64,000 nucleotides of DNA. Source: DAOUBF01 sp034432795 (lineage in GTDB: Bacteria; Chloroflexota; Anaerolineae; DSLN01). Numbering within the stretch: the first letter of the stretch is position 1; every line of letters begins with the position of its first letter. Below are positions 7,713 to 15,712 of the stretch, piece by piece. The stretch is taken from the NCBI GenBank assembly GCA_034432795.1, contig DAOUBF010000040.1:30219-94218 (forward strand). Direction: 5' to 3'. A model generated the notes under the pieces. That model had not been told where the DNA came from. It made no database searches and saw only the letters and a list, made by a program, of their open reading frames with translations. A program made the translations under genes and the position numbers.

Positions 7713-7759
7713 CTGACAGTTGCCCCAAAATTGAAATACACCCCCCGGCGTCCAGAGAG

Positions 7760-7789
7760 TTGCGTAAAAGGGAGGAGTAATAGTATGAT
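7760..7789 (+). promoter_or_regulatory. Possible promoter of the TIGR00266 gene
   Basis: TTGCGT (7760-7765), 18-base spacer, TATGAT (7784-7789), 46 bases before the ATG at 7836. Matches are moderate. Confidence 0.4.
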
Positions 7790-7835
7790 CAGGGCATGAC
7801 CATGTAAACGAAAGAGAGACACAAGGGGAACCATC

Positions 7836-8516
7836 ATGCAGGTAGACATCCTGTACCGCCCATCCTACTCGCTGGCGCGAGTGAAGCTTGAACCGAACGA
7901 GAGCATCCGCGTTGAAGCTGGCTCTATGGTCGGCATGTCGGCGGGCGTCACACTGGAGACGAAGGCCCAGGGCGGCATCCTGGCCTCGCTCGCCCGCAGC
8001 GTTCTGGGCGGGGAGAGCTTCTTTGTGAACACCTACACCGCTCCGGCCACGGGCGGTGAGATTTTGCTGGCACCGGCGCTGCCCGGCGACCAGTTCACCT
8101 TGCAACTGAACGGCGAGACGCTCCTGGTCCAGTCGGGGGCGTTTGTGGCCTCGTCAAGCGGTATCAACCTGGACACCAAATGGGGCGGGGCCAAGACTTT
8201 TTTCGCCAGTGAGGGCCTGATCCTGTTGCGGGCCAGCGGCTATGGCACGCTCATCCTGTCCAGCTATGGCGCCATTCACCAGATGGAGTTGGGGCCGGGT
8301 GAGCGCTACACGGTGGACACAGGCCATCTGGTGGCCTTCTCGGAGGGAATCGGCTTCAGCGTGCGGCGCATCGGGGGCATTAAGTCCACCCTGTTCAGCG
8401 GCGAGGGCCTGGTGGTGGACCTGACCGGCCCGGGGCGCCTGTTGATGCAGACCCGCAGCGAGGATGCCTTCCTGGCCTGGCTCATCCCCAGGATTCCGAA
8501 GCGCAGCAACGATTAG
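7836..8516 (+). CDS. TIGR00266/AIM24 family protein
   Basis: A 226-residue all-beta protein with the family pattern: YRPSYSLARVKLEPNESIRVEAGSMVGM near the N-terminus, a glycine-rich GGILASLARSVLGGESFFVNTYTA segment, GEILLAPALPGD, then repeated strands through GYGTLILSSYGAI, AFSEGIGFSVRRIGGIKSTLFSGEGLVVDLTGPGRLLMQTR. Such proteins form trimeric double-stranded beta-prism folds; the bacterial members have no proven biochemical role. There is no signal peptide or membrane segment, so it should be cytoplasmic. A GGGG-containing ribosome-binding site precedes the ATG. It is a single-gene unit. Confidence 0.85.
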   Translation: MQVDILYRPSYSLARVKLEPNESIRVEAGSMVGMSAGVTLETKAQGGILASLARSVLGGESFFVNTYTAPATGGEILLAPALPGDQFTLQLNGETLLVQSGAFVASSSGINLDTKWGGAKTFFASEGLILLRASGYGTLILSSYGAIHQMELGPGERYTVDTGHLVAFSEGIGFSVRRIGGIKSTLFSGEGLVVDLTGPGRLLMQTRSEDAFLAWLIPRIPKRSND

Positions 8517-8683
8517 ACGTTCCCCGTCTCCGTCTTTCGTCGTAGAGCGAAATCAGCCTTCCCGCCGATGTCTATCTGGCTAAGGCGTGTTAGGCTGTAG
8601 ATCACGCTGTAGACCGGGTGGAACTTTGGCCTGGCGCCCAGCGTCTTCCCTGTGGATTATGGAATTCTCTCAGGAGGTCCCCG

Positions 8684-11600
8684 ATGAACCACCGAGCCTC
8701 TCGGTCTTTCCGCTATTGGGTGTTGGCCTTCACGCACCTTGCCCTGGTGATGGCGTTCGTGCTGACGGCTTGCCGGGCGCAGCCGCAGCCCACGCCCACA
8801 CCGCCACCGCCGACAGCCCCCCCCCTGCCGCCCTTGCCGCCGGTGCTGGTGGAGCGTTCGCCGGCGCGCGGCGAGGAGCTGCCGCCCGACGGCGCGCTCC
8901 AGTTGGTCTTTGACCAGCCCATGAACCGGGCCTCGGTGGAAGCCGCATTTGAGGTCTCGCCACCGGTAGAGGGGACGTTCTCCTGGCCCGACGACAGGAC
9001 GGTCCAGTTCAAGCCCAAGCAGCCGCTGGATCGCGACAAGGTGTATGTCGCCACGATCAAGGCGGACGCCAAAAGCGCGGCCGGGCTGTCGCTCACCGCG
9101 CCCCTGCGCTTCAAGTTCGCCACGGTGGGCTTCCTGGAGGTCGCCCAGGTCATCCCCGCGCCTAACACGCGCGAGGTGGAGACGGATGCGACGATCACCG
9201 TGATCTTCAACCGCCCGGTGGTGCCGCTGACCGGCATCGCGGAGCAGGCCAACCTGCCCCAGCCGATCACCATTGAGCCAGAGACGCCTGGCCGGGGGGA
9301 GTGGCTGAACACCTCCATCTATGTCTTTCGCCCCGATCCGGCGCTTAAAGCTTCAACCACTTACACGGTTCGGGTCGCCGCCGGGCTGAAGGATGTCACC
9401 GGTGGGGTGCTGGCAGAGGAGTACCGCTGGTCGTTCACCACCGCTGCACCCTCGGTCTTGTTCACCGATCCCAGCGATGGCCAGAAGGACGTGCCCCTCA
9501 CCCGCCCTATCACGGTGACCTTCAACCAGCGCATGGACCACGCCAGCGTGGAGGCGGCTTTCAGCCTGACGGACGCGAATGGCACGCGCATCCCTGGCAC
9601 GTTCAGATGGTTCGCTGGGGCTGAGATGCCGCCGCGCTACGATCCGGTGAGGGGCCAGGAGAAGCCCGTGCCGCCCTCCGCCGAAGCGGTGGAGTTCAGG
9701 CCAGGCCAGCGGCTGGCGCTGGATATGAGCTACACGGTCCGGATTGAGGGCAGCGCCCGGACGGTTGAAGGGTCGGGCAGCCTGGGCCGGCCCTATGAGT
9801 GGAGCTTCCGCACGGTGAGAGCGCCCGCCGTCCTGCGCACAGAGCCGGCGGATGGGGAGACGCGGGCCGAAATGGGGCACTTCGTCATCTATTTCGCCAG
9901 CCCGATGGACGTGCGCACGATTGAGCCTAATCTGACGATCACGCCCAAACCGACCGAGGTCTTCACGTACTACAACGAGTTTGAGAATAGCTTCACCATC
10001 AACTTCCCGCCGCAGCCTTCCACGGCGTATGAGGTACGCATCGGCGCGGGGATGGCCGATCCCTATGGCAACAGGCTGGGCCAGGACATGCGGGTGCGCT
10101 TCACCACGCGCCCCTACCCGCCAGCGGCCTATCTCAACGTGCCTGGCTTTGTGGGCACGTACAACGCCTACACGCCTACCGTTGTGTACGCCGTCCACCT
10201 GAATGTGACTCGGCTGGACTTTGAGTTGTACCGGCTGGACTTGGCGACCTTCGCTCGCCTGACCGGGCCAAGCGGGTATGATGAAATGAACAATTTCCGC
10301 CCGCAGGCCCAGGACCGCCTGCGGAGTTGGTCGGTGCCGGTGAGCGCCCCACAGAACGAGAGCGGCCTGCTCCGCGTGGCTCTGGCCGAGACGCCGGAGG
10401 GCCGGCTGGCGCCGGGCCTGTACTACCTTCAGGTGACCGCGCCAGAATTGCGGACAACGGAACCCAAACCTTTCTACCAGGTCTCGCGCCACCTGCTGGT
10501 GGTCTCCGGCGTCAACCTGACGGTCAAGACCGGCTTGCGCGAGGCGCTGGTCTGGGCCACCGACATGCAAAGCGGCCAGCCTGTGCCAGGCCTGCCGGTC
10601 CGGTTCTACGACCAAAACTTCAGGCAGATGGCGGAAGCCACGACCGATCAGGATGGGGTGGCTCAGGTCTCCTTCACCGAACCCATTTACCTGTGGGAGC
10701 CGCACTACGCGGTCGTGCAGACGGCCAGCAGTGGGCCGACGAGCTTTGCACTGACCATAGATCAGTGGTCCGACGGTATCGCGCCCTGGGATTGGAACCT
10801 GCCCACCCAGTGGGATGACCGGCCCTATCAGGTCTATCTGTACACCGACAAGCCCATCTACCGCCCCGGCCAGACGGTGCACTTCAAGGGCATCGTCCGC
10901 GCCAACGACGACGCCCGCTACAGCCTGCCGACCGACCTGCGCGCCCTGCCGATCACCATCCAGGACTGGGAGGGGAAACAGGTCTACAGCCAGACGCTGC
11001 CGATCAGCCCGCAGGGCACGTTCTACGGCGACTTTAAGCTGTCCGAGGCCGCCGGCCTGGGCTACTATAGCCTGAATACGGTTATCCGACTGCCCAAGAT
11101 CGGCCCATATCCGCCGGAGATGTATTTCGGCATCGGCTTCCAGGTGGCGCAATATCGCCGCCCGGAGTTCCAGGTCAAGGTGACGGCGGAGCGCAGCCAG
11201 GTGCTTCAGGGCGAGGACATCGGGGTCAGCGCCGAAGCGACCTACTTCTTCGGGGCGCCGGTGGCCAATGCCGCGCTCACCTGGCGCGTTTTCTCCATAG
11301 ATCATTTCTTTACCTGGGAGGGGCCGGGCTATTACGACTTCACCGACTACGACTTCACCGTGGAGCAGGAGCGCGGCCCGGTCTTCGGCGGCTTCGGCGA
11401 GTTGATCGCCGAGGGCCAGGGGCGCACCGACGCCCAGGGCCGCTTCACCTTTAAGGTGCCCGCCGACCTGGGCACGAAGACGGCCAGCCAGCGCTTCACC
11501 ATTGAGGTGACGGTGACCGGCGAGAGCGCCCAGGCCGTGAGCGGACGCACGGCGGTGACCGTGCACAAGGGCGAGTTCTACATTGGCCTGCGCCCGCAGA

Positions 11601-14600
11601 GCTACATCGGCCAGGCCAACCGCGCCCAACTGGTGGACATCATCACCGTGGACTGGGACCAGCGGCCCTACGGCCAGGTGGACCTGACGGTGATCGCCTA
11701 CGAGCACAAGTGGTTCAGTGTGCAGCAGCAGGATGCCTTCGGCAATATCCAGTGGACCTGGACGGTGGAGGACACGCCGGTGTACACAACCACCGTAACG
11801 ACCGAGCAGGGCGGCATCGCCCAGGTCCGCTATGTTCCGCCGCGAGGTGGCACGTATAAGATTCTGGCCGCCGGGCGCGACAGCCAGGGCCACGAAGTGC
11901 GCGCCTCCACCTACCAGTGGGTCACCAGCGGCGAGTATGTCGCCTGGCGTATGGAGAACAACGACCGTATTGAACTGCGCCCCGACCGTCGCAGCTACCG
12001 GCCCGGCGACACCGCCGAGATCCTCATCCCCTCGCCCTACCAGGGGGAGACGACGGCGCTCCTGACCATTGAGCGCGGGCGCATCCTGGAGCGGCGGCTG
12101 ATCACGCTCAGGAGCAACAGTGAGGTGCTGCGCCTGCCGATCACCGCCGACTACGCGCCCAACGTGTTCGTCTCGGTGGTCATCGTCAAGGGGGTGGACG
12201 CCACCAACCCCACGGCCTCCTTTAAGATCGGCTATGCCCAGCTCAAGGTCTCGCCGGAGCAACAGGAACTGAAGATCACGCTCACGCCGGATAAGCCGCG
12301 CCTCGGCCCACGCGACACGGTGACCTACGATGTGCGGGTGACCGATTACAGCGGCAAGCCCGTCCAGGCGGAGTTCTCCTTCGCGCTGGTGGACCTGTCG
12401 GTACTGTCGCTGGCCGAGCCGAACGCGCCGCCGCTGGTGGACGCCTTCTACGGCCCGCAGGGCCTGGGCATCCGCACCGCCTCCGGCCTGACCATCGCGG
12501 TGGACCGCCTCAACGTGCGCGCGGCGAGCGGCTTCAAGGGTGGCGGTGGCGGCGGCGCTGAGGCTGGCGCGTTTGAGATCCGCCAGGAGTTCCCCGACAC
12601 CGCTTACTGGAACCCGGCGATCATGACCGACGCTAACGGCCAGGCCCAGGTGCAGATCACCCTGCCCGATACGCTGACGACGTGGCGGCTGGACGTGCGC
12701 GGTGCCACCGCCGAAACTACCTTGGTCGGCCAGGCGACGGTGGACATCGTCACGACCAAGGACCTGCTCATCCGCCCGGTGACGCCGCGCTTCTTCGTCG
12801 TCGGCGATCAGGCGCGGCTGGGGGCTATCGTGAACAACAACACCGACCGCGCCATAGACGCCGAGGTGGACCTGATTGCGCAGGGCGTGGAACTGGCGGG
12901 GCCTTCACTGCAGAAGGTGACCGTCCCCGCACGCGGCCAGGCGCTGGTCACCTGGCCGGTCACCGTGCCCGATGTGGAGGCGGTGGACCTGACCTTCACG
13001 GTGCGCGGCGGCGGGCTGTCGGATGCCTCCAAGCCGCCGCTGGGCCAGCCGCCGAACCAGCTTCTGCCCGTGTACAAGTACAGCACGCCGGAGACGGTAG
13101 GCACAGCGGGCGAAGTGGATACGGCAGGCGACCGCACCGAGGCGATTGTCCTGCCGCGCAAGATAGACCCGACGCAGGGGCACCTGAGCATTGAGATCGC
13201 CCCCTCGCTGGCGGCGGTGACGCGGGATGGGCTGACCTACCTGGAGCACTTCCCTTACGAGTGCACCGAGCAAACGGTGTCGCGCTTCCTGCCCAACGTC
13301 GTCACCTACCGCGCCCTCAAGCAGTTGAACCTCCAGAACCCGGAACTGGAAGCGCGCCTGCCCGCGCTGGTCAACGAGGGTCTGCAGCGCCTGTACAGCC
13401 AGCAGCACGTGGACGGCGGTTGGGGCTGGTGGGTGAACGACCAGTCCAACCCCACCGTCACGTCCTATGTGCTGTTGGGCCTGGTGAAAGCGCGTGAGGC
13501 CGGCTTTGACGTCAGTGCCGACGTGATCAATCGCGCCGTGAGCTACCTGCGCCCGCGCATCCTGCCCCCGCGGCTGCTTTCGTCACCCTCTGAGGCCAAT
13601 CGCCAGGCGTATATCCTCTACGTCCTGGCCGAGGCGGGGCAGGGCGACGTGAGCGCGACCGTGAACCTGTATGAGAGCCGCCAGAAGCTAGACTACTATG
13701 GCCGGGCGCTGCTGGCGCTGGCGCTCAAGCTGAACGAGTCCGACGAGAGCCGCATCCGCACGCTGCTCTCCGATCTGCAGAATGGCGCCATCACCAGTGC
13801 CACCGGCATGCACTGGGAGGAGGCGAACACGGACTATTGGAACTGGAACACCGATACACGTTCCACGGCGATCATCCTGGACGCCTTCGCCCGGCTGGAC
13901 CCGGAGAACGCCCTGAACCCGAACATCGTGCGCTGGCTGATGGTGGCCCGCCGCACCGGCTATTGGGAGACGACGCAGGAGACCGCCTGGGCCATCCTGG
14001 CGCTGACCGACTGGATGGTGGCGACTGGCGAACTCCAGGCGAACTACACCTACCGCGTGGTGCTGAACGGGAGCGAGATCACGCGGGGCAGCGCCACCGC
14101 CGACAACCTGGACGAGCCGATGCGCCTGCAGATCGCTATCAAAGACCTGATCCTGGATCAGGCCAACCACCTGACCTTCCAGCGGGACGCCGGGCCGGGC
14201 CGCCTGTATTACACGGCACACCTGCAAACCTACGTGCCGGTGGAGGAGGTGCGGGCGCTGAGCCGCGGCGTGATCGTCGGGCGGCAGTATCGCCTGGTGA
14301 CCGATGAGTGCCGCAAGAACCCGGACGTGCCCTGCCCGGCGGTGACCAGCGCCAACCTGGGCGACGAGATCCAGGTGCGTCTGACCATCGTGGCGCCGCA
14401 CGACCTGTACTACGTCGTGGTGGAGGACCCCTTGCCCGCAGGCGCCGAAGCGATTGACACCAGCCTGCTCACCACGAGCGCGGTGGGCCAGCCGCCGGAG
14501 TTGACGCGGGTGGTGCCGGGCTATGGGCCGGGCTGGGGCTGGTGGTGGTTCAGCCACAGCGAACTGCGCGATGAGAAAGTCGTGCTCTTCGCCACCCGCT

Positions 14601-14749
14601 TGCCCGCCGGGACATACGAGTACACCTACACCATGCGGGCCACGCTGCCCGGCCAGTTCAAGGTCTTGCCCACCACCGCATATGAGTTCTACTTCCCGGA
14701 GGTGTTCGGGCGCTCGGATGGGATGCTGTTCCCGATTGAGGAGCAGTAG
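8684..14749 (+). CDS. Alpha-2-macroglobulin family lipoprotein with thioester
   Basis: A 2,021-residue surface or periplasm-facing protease trap. The start is ATG 8684 behind AGGAGG; the signal peptide ends in a lipobox LTAC with Cys30, followed by a Pro/Thr-rich linker. Residues ~50-500 hold several Ig-like (Big_5-type) domains with repeated FNQRMD/FDQPMN strands. The middle has macroglobulin domains (YLYTDKPIYRPGQTVHFKGI near 725) and the bait/A2M region, with a glycine-rich KGGGGGGAEAG stretch around 1290. The thioester CTEQ is at 1527-1530, within the alpha-alpha toroid domain, and a receptor-binding-like domain closes the protein. Bacterial homologues normally sit beside a PBP1C gene; none is adjacent here. 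By family knowledge it would trap attacking proteases covalently. Confidence 0.92.
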   Translation: MNHRASRSFRYWVLAFTHLALVMAFVLTACRAQPQPTPTPPPPTAPPLPPLPPVLVERSPARGEELPPDGALQLVFDQPMNRASVEAAFEVSPPVEGTFSWPDDRTVQFKPKQPLDRDKVYVATIKADAKSAAGLSLTAPLRFKFATVGFLEVAQVIPAPNTREVETDATITVIFNRPVVPLTGIAEQANLPQPITIEPETPGRGEWLNTSIYVFRPDPALKASTTYTVRVAAGLKDVTGGVLAEEYRWSFTTAAPSVLFTDPSDGQKDVPLTRPITVTFNQRMDHASVEAAFSLTDANGTRIPGTFRWFAGAEMPPRYDPVRGQEKPVPPSAEAVEFRPGQRLALDMSYTVRIEGSARTVEGSGSLGRPYEWSFRTVRAPAVLRTEPADGETRAEMGHFVIYFASPMDVRTIEPNLTITPKPTEVFTYYNEFENSFTINFPPQPSTAYEVRIGAGMADPYGNRLGQDMRVRFTTRPYPPAAYLNVPGFVGTYNAYTPTVVYAVHLNVTRLDFELYRLDLATFARLTGPSGYDEMNNFRPQAQDRLRSWSVPVSAPQNESGLLRVALAETPEGRLAPGLYYLQVTAPELRTTEPKPFYQVSRHLLVVSGVNLTVKTGLREALVWATDMQSGQPVPGLPVRFYDQNFRQMAEATTDQDGVAQVSFTEPIYLWEPHYAVVQTASSGPTSFALTIDQWSDGIAPWDWNLPTQWDDRPYQVYLYTDKPIYRPGQTVHFKGIVRANDDARYSLPTDLRALPITIQDWEGKQVYSQTLPISPQGTFYGDFKLSEAAGLGYYSLNTVIRLPKIGPYPPEMYFGIGFQVAQYRRPEFQVKVTAERSQVLQGEDIGVSAEATYFFGAPVANAALTWRVFSIDHFFTWEGPGYYDFTDYDFTVEQERGPVFGGFGELIAEGQGRTDAQGRFTFKVPADLGTKTASQRFTIEVTVTGESAQAVSGRTAVTVHKGEFYIGLRPQSYIGQANRAQLVDIITVDWDQRPYGQVDLTVIAYEHKWFSVQQQDAFGNIQWTWTVEDTPVYTTTVTTEQGGIAQVRYVPPRGGTYKILAAGRDSQGHEVRASTYQWVTSGEYVAWRMENNDRIELRPDRRSYRPGDTAEILIPSPYQGETTALLTIERGRILERRLITLRSNSEVLRLPITADYAPNVFVSVVIVKGVDATNPTASFKIGYAQLKVSPEQQELKITLTPDKPRLGPRDTVTYDVRVTDYSGKPVQAEFSFALVDLSVLSLAEPNAPPLVDAFYGPQGLGIRTASGLTIAVDRLNVRAASGFKGGGGGGAEAGAFEIRQEFPDTAYWNPAIMTDANGQAQVQITLPDTLTTWRLDVRGATAETTLVGQATVDIVTTKDLLIRPVTPRFFVVGDQARLGAIVNNNTDRAIDAEVDLIAQGVELAGPSLQKVTVPARGQALVTWPVTVPDVEAVDLTFTVRGGGLSDASKPPLGQPPNQLLPVYKYSTPETVGTAGEVDTAGDRTEAIVLPRKIDPTQGHLSIEIAPSLAAVTRDGLTYLEHFPYECTEQTVSRFLPNVVTYRALKQLNLQNPELEARLPALVNEGLQRLYSQQHVDGGWGWWVNDQSNPTVTSYVLLGLVKAREAGFDVSADVINRAVSYLRPRILPPRLLSSPSEANRQAYILYVLAEAGQGDVSATVNLYESRQKLDYYGRALLALALKLNESDESRIRTLLSDLQNGAITSATGMHWEEANTDYWNWNTDTRSTAIILDAFARLDPENALNPNIVRWLMVARRTGYWETTQETAWAILALTDWMVATGELQANYTYRVVLNGSEITRGSATADNLDEPMRLQIAIKDLILDQANHLTFQRDAGPGRLYYTAHLQTYVPVEEVRALSRGVIVGRQYRLVTDECRKNPDVPCPAVTSANLGDEIQVRLTIVAPHDLYYVVVEDPLPAGAEAIDTSLLTTSAVGQPPELTRVVPGYGPGWGWWWFSHSELRDEKVVLFATRLPAGTYEYTYTMRATLPGQFKVLPTTAYEFYFPEVFGRSDGMLFPIEEQ

Positions 14750-14824
14750 ACGGCCCCCCACCGGATTGCTGTCAACGGATTCGGGGAATGGATTGAACGG
14801 CTAGCTTGTTCCCTTGCGAGAGGA

Positions 14825-14865
14825 GAGGAGAACCCCGGTTTCTCTGAGAAATCGGGGTTCTCCTC
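14825..14865. repeat. GAGAACCCCG...CGGGGTTCTC hairpin, possible terminator
   Basis: Arms 14825-14837 and 14853-14865 pair perfectly over 13 bases and the inner TTTCT/AGAAA extends the stem, leaving a tiny loop. No T-tract follows. A close relative with 16-base arms lies at 21394-21430, so this is a repeat family (core AGAACCCCG/CGGGGTTCT) that may also act as a transcript end. Confidence 0.7.
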
Positions 14866-14955
14866 CGGCAACTATAGGTTTTGCTTCCCTCAATGTGTTA
14901 TGCCCTGGTAAAACATGTCTTGATAAAACAGCATTTTAGTTATATACTTGTGTTA

Positions 14956-14961
14956 TATAAT
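14956..14961 (+). promoter_or_regulatory. -10 box before the VapBC pair
   Basis: TATAAT lies 25 bases before the antitoxin ATG in an AT-rich patch (about 14900-14985) that contrasts with the GC-rich surroundings. The -35 is not clear. Confidence 0.4.
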
Positions 14962-14985
14962 AATGCGTAGCAAGGATATATATCT

Positions 14986-15258
14986 ATGGGTTCAACTGTG
15001 CAGAGAGTCAGTGTTGTCTTTCCCTCTGAGCTTTGGGAGAAAGTCAAAGCCCTGGTGCCCGCAGGCCAACGCTCTAAGTTAATCGTCGAGGCGACCCGTC
15101 ATGAACTGCACCGTCTGGAATTGTTAGCGGCATTGGATGAGTCCGCCGGTGCCTGGTCCGAGGAGAACCATCCTGGCCTTGAGACGATGGAGGCCATTCA
15201 TCGCTGGCTGGACGAGCAGCGCGCGACCTATTTTCCACAGCGCGAAACCGGGGAATGA
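14986..15258 (+). CDS. Antitoxin of a VapBC-type pair (ribbon-helix-helix-like)
   Basis: A 90-residue protein whose first 45 residues (QRVSVVFPSELWEKVKALVPAG and a following helix rich in Lys/Glu/Leu) fit a ribbon-helix-helix DNA-binding fold, with an acidic Trp-containing tail (HRWLDEQRATYF) suited to toxin binding. It overlaps the PIN toxin gene by four bases (ATGA), the classic vapBC layout. It would bind its own promoter and neutralise the toxin. The locus is AT-richer than its neighbours and contains a TCGA site (15086) without GATC overlap, so transfer is likely. Confidence 0.75.
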   Translation: MGSTVQRVSVVFPSELWEKVKALVPAGQRSKLIVEATRHELHRLELLAALDESAGAWSEENHPGLETMEAIHRWLDEQRATYFPQRETGE

Positions 15259-15641
15259 CGACTTATCTCCTGGATGCTGACGTACTGATCGGCCATCTAT
15301 TGCGGCGGCCAGATTCAGTGGCGCTTTTGAAGGCTTTGGCCCGCGGGGGCAATGAACTTGCCATAGCCACGATCACCATCCTGGAAATCTACGTGGGTAT
15401 GCGGCCGGAAGAAGAGAAACGCACCCGAACCTTGCTGGAGAGCCTGCTGATCTACCCGCTTGATGACAAGGTTGCCCGAATAGCTGGAGACTATATTCAG
15501 CATTACCATAAGCGCAATCTGAAATTGAGCATCCCAAATGCGATTGTAGCGGCGACGGCCGTCGCCAACCACCTGGTTGTCGTCACATACAACTCAACTC
15601 ATTATCCTATGCCGGAAGTCCGGCTGTACCCTGCTGCTTGA
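15255..15641 (+). CDS. PIN-domain ribonuclease toxin (VapC family)
   Basis: A 128-residue PIN domain. The first strand gives LLDADVLIGHLL with the catalytic aspartate, E of TITILEIYVGM follows, and the C-terminal acidic/Asn cluster is LKLSIPNAIVAATAVANHLVVVTYNSTHY. The position normally taken by the third aspartate reads IPNAIVA, an Asn instead of Asp, which may weaken metal binding. It would cleave tRNA or other RNA when the antitoxin is degraded. It starts inside the antitoxin stop (ATGACG) and no ribosome-binding site of its own is needed. Confidence 0.82.
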   Translation: MTTYLLDADVLIGHLLRRPDSVALLKALARGGNELAIATITILEIYVGMRPEEEKRTRTLLESLLIYPLDDKVARIAGDYIQHYHKRNLKLSIPNAIVAATAVANHLVVVTYNSTHYPMPEVRLYPAA

Positions 15642-15712
15642 GAACGGGCGCGATGGTGAGCTATCACTACGGCCTTATTTGAGCCGCCTGTAAGCGGCCT
15701 GACGGGAGCCGG

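Larger units (their letters stand above)
7405..7835. other. Intergenic region rich in dispersed repeats
   Basis: This 431-bp gap between divergent genes holds no credible gene. It contains the CACCGT/ACGGTG palindrome pair (7499-7583), a C-rich/G-rich inverted repeat (7670-7712) and the promoter region of the TIGR00266 gene. Confidence 0.7.

Noticed and set aside
8618..8683. Upstream in-frame extension of the alpha-2-macroglobulin gene from 8618
   Set aside because: No ribosome-binding site there; AGGAGG precedes ATG 8684, which is followed by a proper lipoprotein signal peptide.
9353..12262. A 969-codon open frame on the minus strand inside the alpha-2-macroglobulin gene
   Set aside because: It is antisense to a clear 2,021-residue family member; the composition (His, Arg, Gly, Ala-rich) is typical of an out-of-frame shadow in GC-rich DNA.
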